Positions 60,090 to 64,000 of a stretch of 64,000 nt of DNA are shown in pieces. Position numbers and translations under genes: made by a program. The stretch's first letter is position 1; the number at the start of each line of letters is the position of its first letter. This stretch comes from Sphingobacterium hotanense (lineage in GTDB: Bacteria > Bacteroidota > Bacteroidia > Sphingobacteriales > Sphingobacteriaceae): contig NZ_CP030848.1 in assembly GCF_008274825.1 (NCBI RefSeq), forward strand, positions 4,426,255 through 4,490,254. The letters run 5' to 3'. Below the pieces are notes generated by a model that was given only the letters and a program-made list of their open reading frames with translations, ran no database searches and was not told the DNA's origin.

Positions 60090-60825
60090 TTACATTCAAA
60101 CAAACGTTGATGGTTATATTTTCTCGCTTACACTGAATCGTGAGGCGAAGCGTAATGCTTTTACACCGACGATGGTCAATGAGATTGCTCATGCCCTGGC
60201 GGAAGCGGATGCAGATGATCGTGTGAAAGTGGTTGTCGTTCGTGCAAATGGTCCGGTATTTTGTGCGGGTATGGATTTAAAGACCTATCAAGATCCAAGC
60301 TTAGATCAACAGAATCCTGAAATTACCAATCGGACTATCTCACTAGGTGAGGTGTTTGACCGTTTGAACAAGCCGTCGATTGCTGTGGTTGAGGGTGATG
60401 TTATCGCCGGTGGCTTTTTGTTTATCTTGGGTTGTACGTATGTTTTGGCTAAAGAAAACTTAAATTTTAAGCTTCCGGAAGTTAATTTAGGTATTTTTCC
60501 GTTTCAGGTATTGGCGAGCTTAGTCCGCGTAATGCCCGAAAAGAAAGCCTTGCAGCTTTGTTTAGATGGCGAACCGTTTACTACCTCCACGGCAAAGGAA
60601 TACGGCATTGTCGACGATTATTTAGTGGATGAGCGTTTGCGCGATTTGATTGCTTCTTTCGAGAATAAAAACACTTATGCTCTGCAAGCTGGAATGGAAG
60701 CCATGAAAGCGATCAGAGGAATGGATTCAAAGGGACAGTACGACTACTTGTTGACCTGTTTATCTAAACTTAGAGATAAAGAAGAGGTCAAAAAGCAAAT
60801 TGCTGATCAGCTTAAGAAAGATTAA
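60079..60825 (+). CDS. Enoyl-CoA hydratase, possibly methylglutaconyl-CoA hydratase
   Basis: 248 residues, crotonase fold. FSLTLNREAKRNAFTPTMVN at the start, oxyanion-hole stretches VFCAGMDLKTYQ and VEGDVIAGGFLFILGC, and LPEVNLGIFPFQVL. With HMG-CoA lyase just upstream (11-base overlap) it would hydrate methylglutaconyl-CoA, completing the path from isovaleryl-CoA to acetoacetate; the exact substrate is inferred from position. It overlaps the end of scpA by 4 bases on the opposite strand. Confidence 0.9.
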   Translation: MNYNYIQTNVDGYIFSLTLNREAKRNAFTPTMVNEIAHALAEADADDRVKVVVVRANGPVFCAGMDLKTYQDPSLDQQNPEITNRTISLGEVFDRLNKPSIAVVEGDVIAGGFLFILGCTYVLAKENLNFKLPEVNLGIFPFQVLASLVRVMPEKKALQLCLDGEPFTTSTAKEYGIVDDYLVDERLRDLIASFENKNTYALQAGMEAMKAIRGMDSKGQYDYLLTCLSKLRDKEEVKKQIADQLKKD

Positions 60826-61571
60826 GAAACTTTTTTATTGATAAAGAAGTTATTGTATCCCAAGCCAATTTCGATATCCAGTAACTTTTGTTGCAACATC
60901 TCCAGTACCGCTAAGAAATTATAAACAAACTGTACTTTATTTTCCGAGTGCTTGGCAATTGCCGAGAAATCCAAGGTTTTATTTAGTTCTATAAGTTCAG
61001 AAATAGCTTTCTTTTGCTGCTCGATGGTATAAGGGTACTTAACGACCGTATGTTTTACTTCCTGAATCCGATGGGTATAATTGTACATCATCCTTTCGTA
61101 CACTATCATTAGGCGGTAGAGCGTAAAGGAAGAAAGTTCTTCTTCTGTATTGCGGATAGATTTTGAGGCAATCTTGAGGTCTTGTGCGATATTACCGCGT
61201 TGGAAATGCATAGAACGCGACTCTTCCATCACTTTAAGTTCTTCTGTTACTTCCTTGAACTGCTTGTAGAGCAATAGTTTTTGAACAAGTTCCTTTTTCA
61301 GGTCGACTTCGTTCTCATTTTCATCAAGCTCCGGACGAGGCAATAACATTTTGGCTTTGATACGCATAAGCGTAGAGGCAACGAAGATAAACTCACTCGC
61401 CAGTTCGATGTTCAGCGCCTGCATATGTTGTATATAGGCTAGGAAATCATCGGTTATTTTTGAGATGGGGATATCGTGTATATTCAATTCATCTCGTTCG
61501 ATAAAGAAGAGAAGTAAATCAAATGGCCCCTCAAATTGGGCTAGTTTAATTTCGTAGTTGGTTGCCTCCAT
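60822..61571 (-). CDS. scpA: Segregation and condensation protein A
   Basis: 249 residues. Family start YEIKLAQFEGPFDLLLFFIE, then IHDIPISKITDDFLAYIQHM, and the C-terminal winged-helix with VVKYPYTIEQQKKAISELIE. The kleisin-like subunit of the Smc-ScpA-ScpB condensin, which compacts and segregates the chromosome. scpB and smc are not adjacent. A TATTTTTG box (61580-61587) lies 8 bases upstream of the ATG. The gene lies some 9 kb from the candidate origin, consistent with an origin-proximal position but not evidence of it. Confidence 0.93.
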   Translation of the reverse strand: MEATNYEIKLAQFEGPFDLLLFFIERDELNIHDIPISKITDDFLAYIQHMQALNIELASEFIFVASTLMRIKAKMLLPRPELDENENEVDLKKELVQKLLLYKQFKEVTEELKVMEESRSMHFQRGNIAQDLKIASKSIRNTEEELSSFTLYRLMIVYERMMYNYTHRIQEVKHTVVKYPYTIEQQKKAISELIELNKTLDFSAIAKHSENKVQFVYNFLAVLEMLQQKLLDIEIGLGYNNFFINKKVS

Positions 61572-61579
61572 AGAAGGAT

Positions 61580-61587
61580 CAAAAATA
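61580..61587 (-). promoter_or_regulatory. -7 box of scpA
   Basis: TATTTTTG on the minus strand, 8 bases before the ATG; no -33 TTTG at 19 bases. Again a very short leader. Confidence 0.5.
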
Positions 61588-61719
61588 AGGATTTAATCCC
61601 GAATGTTATCGATTTTTGCGGAATTGGAGAAAACAATATGCTCGATAAAATTGTATATATATACCACAGTTAAAAGAATAAATTGTTACTTTGTATCTTA
61701 TTTTGAAATTTTTCAAGTT

Positions 61720-63648
61720 ATGCAGGTAGAAGCAGGAGAGCTACTAAAGAAAATACAATATCCAGCAGATCTAAGAGACTTAAAAGAAGCTGACCTAGAG
61801 CAGGTTTGTAAAGAACTTAGGCAATTCATTATCGATATTGTATCGGTCAATGGTGGACATTTTGCGGCAAGTTTAGGTGTTGTTGAATTGACAGTTGCCT
61901 TACATTATGCCTTGAATACTCCTTATGATCAGATTTTATTCGATGTTGGGCACCAAGCCTATGGTCATAAGATCCTGACTGGTCGTCGCGATAATTTTCA
62001 TACCAATCGTCTTATCGGAGGTTTATCGGGATTCCCGAAACGTTCGGAGAGTGAATATGATGCTTTTGGCGTAGGCCACTCGTCGACATCGATTTCTGCA
62101 GCATTGGGTATGGCGGTTGCTTCAGAGTACAAGGGCGAAACAGATCGTCAGCATGTGGCAATCATCGGTGATGGCGCATTGACGGGTGGGATGGCTTTTG
62201 AAGCTTTAAATCATGCGGGTATTGAGAAATCGAATCTATTGGTCATCTTGAATGACAACTGTATGTCGATCGATCCGAATGTTGGAGCAATGAAGGAGTA
62301 TTTGACCAGTATAACGACTTCTAAGAGCTATAACCGGTTCCGTGATGATTTGGTATCGGTATTATCGAAGATCTCTAAAAACGGTCCAAATGCCTATGGA
62401 TGGGCAAAGAAACTAGAACAAAGCATAAAAGGAACTTTATTAAAGAATTCTAATCTTTTCGAATCTTTAAATTTCCGTTATTTCGGACCGGTGGACGGAC
62501 ATGATGTCAATAAATTGGTGAAGACCATTGAAGATTTAAAGCATATCAATGGTCCGAAATTGTTACACGTTGTTACGGTAAAGGGAAAAGGATATGCCTT
62601 AGCGGAGAAAGATCAGACCAAATGGCATGCTCCGGGTCTATTTGATAAAATTACTGGAGAAATCAAGAAGAGTATATCGGATAAACCACAGCCACCGAAA
62701 TATCAGGATGTTTTCGGACATACCTTGGTGGAATTGGCAGAGGCTAACGATAAAATCATGGGGATCACGCCGGCTATGCCGAGTGGATCTTCGATGAATA
62801 TTATGATGAAAGCAATGCCTAATAGAGCTTTCGATGTGGGTATTGCGGAACAGCATGCTGTTACATTCAGTGCCGGCTTGGCAGCACAGGGATTGGTTCC
62901 TTTTTGTAATATCTATTCGTCCTTTATGCAGCGCGCCTATGATCAGGTGATACATGATGTTGCTTTACAGAATTTAAACGTTGTATTCTGTTTAGACCGT
63001 GCGGGCTTAGTGGGAGCGGATGGACCTACGCATCATGGGGCTTATGATATTTCTTTTATGCGCTGTGTTCCGAATCTAGTGGTTTCATCGCCAATGAATG
63101 AGGAAGAGTTGCGTAATTTGATGTTCACTTCCCAACTGCCTGATAAAGGACCTTTCGTCATCCGTTATCCGCGCGGTAATGGAGTTATGCCTGATTGGAA
63201 GTTACCTTTCAAGGAGATTCCTATCGGCAAGGGTAGAAAGATCTGTGATGGAGAAGATATTGCAATCTTGACCTTTGGACATATCGGTAATGAAGCCAGT
63301 AAGGCTATTCAGAAGCTTTCTGAAGATGCTATACATCCGGCGCATTACGATTTGCGTTTCGCAAAGCCATTGGATGTGGATATGCTGCACGAAGTATTTA
63401 AGAAATTCAACAAAGTTATTACCGTTGAAGACGGATGTCTTCCTGGCGGTATTGGTTCTGCCGTATTGGAATTCATGGTGGAGCATCATTACGATGCTGA
63501 CGTGACCCGATTAGGTATTCCGGATACGATCGTGGAGCACGGTGAACAAGCGGAATTGTGGCATATTTGTGGTTATGATGCTACAGGTATCGAAGCGGCG
63601 GTCAGAAAATTAACCAAGGGGATAAAGACAGAAAGTTTGGTAGGATAA
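61720..63648 (+). CDS. dxs: 1-deoxy-D-xylulose-5-phosphate synthase
   Basis: 642 residues from ATG 61720 (MQVEAGELLKKIQYPAD); the frame is open another 39 codons upstream, but these are untypical, low-complexity residues. TPP-binding motifs GHQAYGHKILTGR, GDGALTGGMAFEALNHAG and NDNCMSIDPNVGAM; DRAGLVGADGPTHHGAYDIS in the transketolase pyrimidine domain. It makes DXP, the first step of the MEP isoprenoid path and a precursor for thiamine and pyridoxal. The thiL gene is 8 kb away with no operon link. Followed by a terminator. Confidence 0.96.
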   Translation: MQVEAGELLKKIQYPADLRDLKEADLEQVCKELRQFIIDIVSVNGGHFAASLGVVELTVALHYALNTPYDQILFDVGHQAYGHKILTGRRDNFHTNRLIGGLSGFPKRSESEYDAFGVGHSSTSISAALGMAVASEYKGETDRQHVAIIGDGALTGGMAFEALNHAGIEKSNLLVILNDNCMSIDPNVGAMKEYLTSITTSKSYNRFRDDLVSVLSKISKNGPNAYGWAKKLEQSIKGTLLKNSNLFESLNFRYFGPVDGHDVNKLVKTIEDLKHINGPKLLHVVTVKGKGYALAEKDQTKWHAPGLFDKITGEIKKSISDKPQPPKYQDVFGHTLVELAEANDKIMGITPAMPSGSSMNIMMKAMPNRAFDVGIAEQHAVTFSAGLAAQGLVPFCNIYSSFMQRAYDQVIHDVALQNLNVVFCLDRAGLVGADGPTHHGAYDISFMRCVPNLVVSSPMNEEELRNLMFTSQLPDKGPFVIRYPRGNGVMPDWKLPFKEIPIGKGRKICDGEDIAILTFGHIGNEASKAIQKLSEDAIHPAHYDLRFAKPLDVDMLHEVFKKFNKVITVEDGCLPGGIGSAVLEFMVEHHYDADVTRLGIPDTIVEHGEQAELWHICGYDATGIEAAVRKLTKGIKTESLVG

Positions 63649-63697
63649 TTGCTATCATTTATAAGGTTTTACAGAAACTTTAAAAGAATAAAGGAGA

Positions 63698-63721
63698 GAA
63701 GCCATACGGCTTCTTTTTTTA
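63698..63721 (+). terminator. Terminator of dxs
   Basis: GAAGCC-ATAC-GGCTTC followed by TTTTTTT, 49 bases after the stop. Confidence 0.85.
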
Positions 63722-64000
63722 TTAAAAGTTTTCCACACTCAAAAACTTAAACTTAATTTTTCCTTTAAAAAATTGAATTTTGATAGCGGTATTTTCAAGG
63801 TGTTGAAAACTAAATTTGTGTTCATTTCTAAACCTGTTAAATCCTAAAAATTACAATTAAGATACTGTAAACAAGTGATTTAACATTTTTTTACCAAATT
63901 AGTTTTTTTGGTAGAAAAAAATGGTCATATTCGTAGTAGGCAAAAGTTATGAACAGAATTTTTGTCAATTATTGGTTATCAAGTTATTAACAAATATAGA
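63722..64000. other. AT-rich stretch without a recognisable gene
   Basis: No convincing frame or RNA. The sequence is strongly A/T-rich, with one DnaA-box-like TTTTCCACA (63729-63737). It may belong to the promoter region of a gene beyond the window. Confidence 0.4.

Noticed and set aside
61603..61719. 39 extra in-frame codons before dxs
   Set aside because: Untypical residues, low conservation expected, and DXS proteins normally start at about MQVEAGELL. The ATG at 61720 gives the usual length.
63722..64000. Second origin-like region after dxs
   Set aside because: AT-rich, but it holds only one imperfect DnaA box; no cluster.

Overview
The window looks like chromosomal DNA from a low-GC member of the Bacteroidota, most likely a Sphingobacterium or close relative (Sphingobacteriaceae). 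The evidence is: RagA/SusC-SusD outer-membrane import genes with an ECF sigma/FecR pair; signal peptides ending in AQ; futalosine-type menaquinone genes; families such as DUF3078, DUF2461 and DUF6952-like; and promoters of the Bacteroidota type (TTTG, 19 bp, TAnnTTTG), four of which match the consensus exactly (tRNA-Lys, tRNA-Arg, gcvH, apaG). Nearly all genes are ordinary core genes with intact frames.

Layout. 1-2.6 kb: the end of a glucosylglycerol-phosphate synthase gene and an MscS channel (osmotic functions), then a scar made of a recombinase remnant against tRNA-Lys and a decayed gene with in-frame stops. 2.6-7 kb: a phosphoesterase, an MFS transporter, a GH43-like enzyme and tRNA-Arg. 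7.3-8.6 kb: peroxiredoxin, thioredoxin and a small partner protein. 8.9-13.3 kb: a PIG-L deacetylase, two very small membrane proteins and a sodium:solute symporter. 13.3-22.8 kb: a sigma/FecR/SusC/SusD locus ending in two thioredoxin-fold proteins. 22.8-28.9 kb: a cell-envelope cluster (amidase, two glucosaminidases, DUF3078 protein), a methyltransferase, folE and a 6-pyruvoyl-tetrahydropterin-synthase-like gene. 28.9-43.7 kb: housekeeping genes (mqnB, pdhB, gcvH, anmK, cdsA, a CPBP protease, a tricorn-like protease, a NIF3 protein, an RsmI-like methylase). 43.8-54.6 kb: apaG, an ABC-F ATPase, mnmG, an Ig-like lipoprotein, a gamma-carbonic anhydrase, nadB, nadA and thiL. 54.9-64 kb: an orphan PAS-LuxR regulator, a divergent leucine/isovalerate degradation cluster, scpA and dxs.

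The most notable non-coding signals are in the right half. Two ParB-site-like palindromes (parS) lie 45 bp apart just before mnmG. The 413-bp gap between the divergent nadB and nadA genes is very AT-rich and holds two perfect DnaA boxes (TTATCCACA) and three one-mismatch boxes. Together these suggest that the replication origin and segregation centre lie in this window, at about 52.2 kb and 46.2 kb.

A second signal is a family of intergenic repeats at four places (4.3, 30.8, 54.7 and 56 kb). Each is bounded by inverted TAGATATTAGA-type modules and holds purine-rich modules (CCAGGAAAGGAAGGAT) and their reverse complements. Two of the loci also carry a hairpin with a compensatory base-pair change. 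Two copies of the family bracket the orphan regulator gene.
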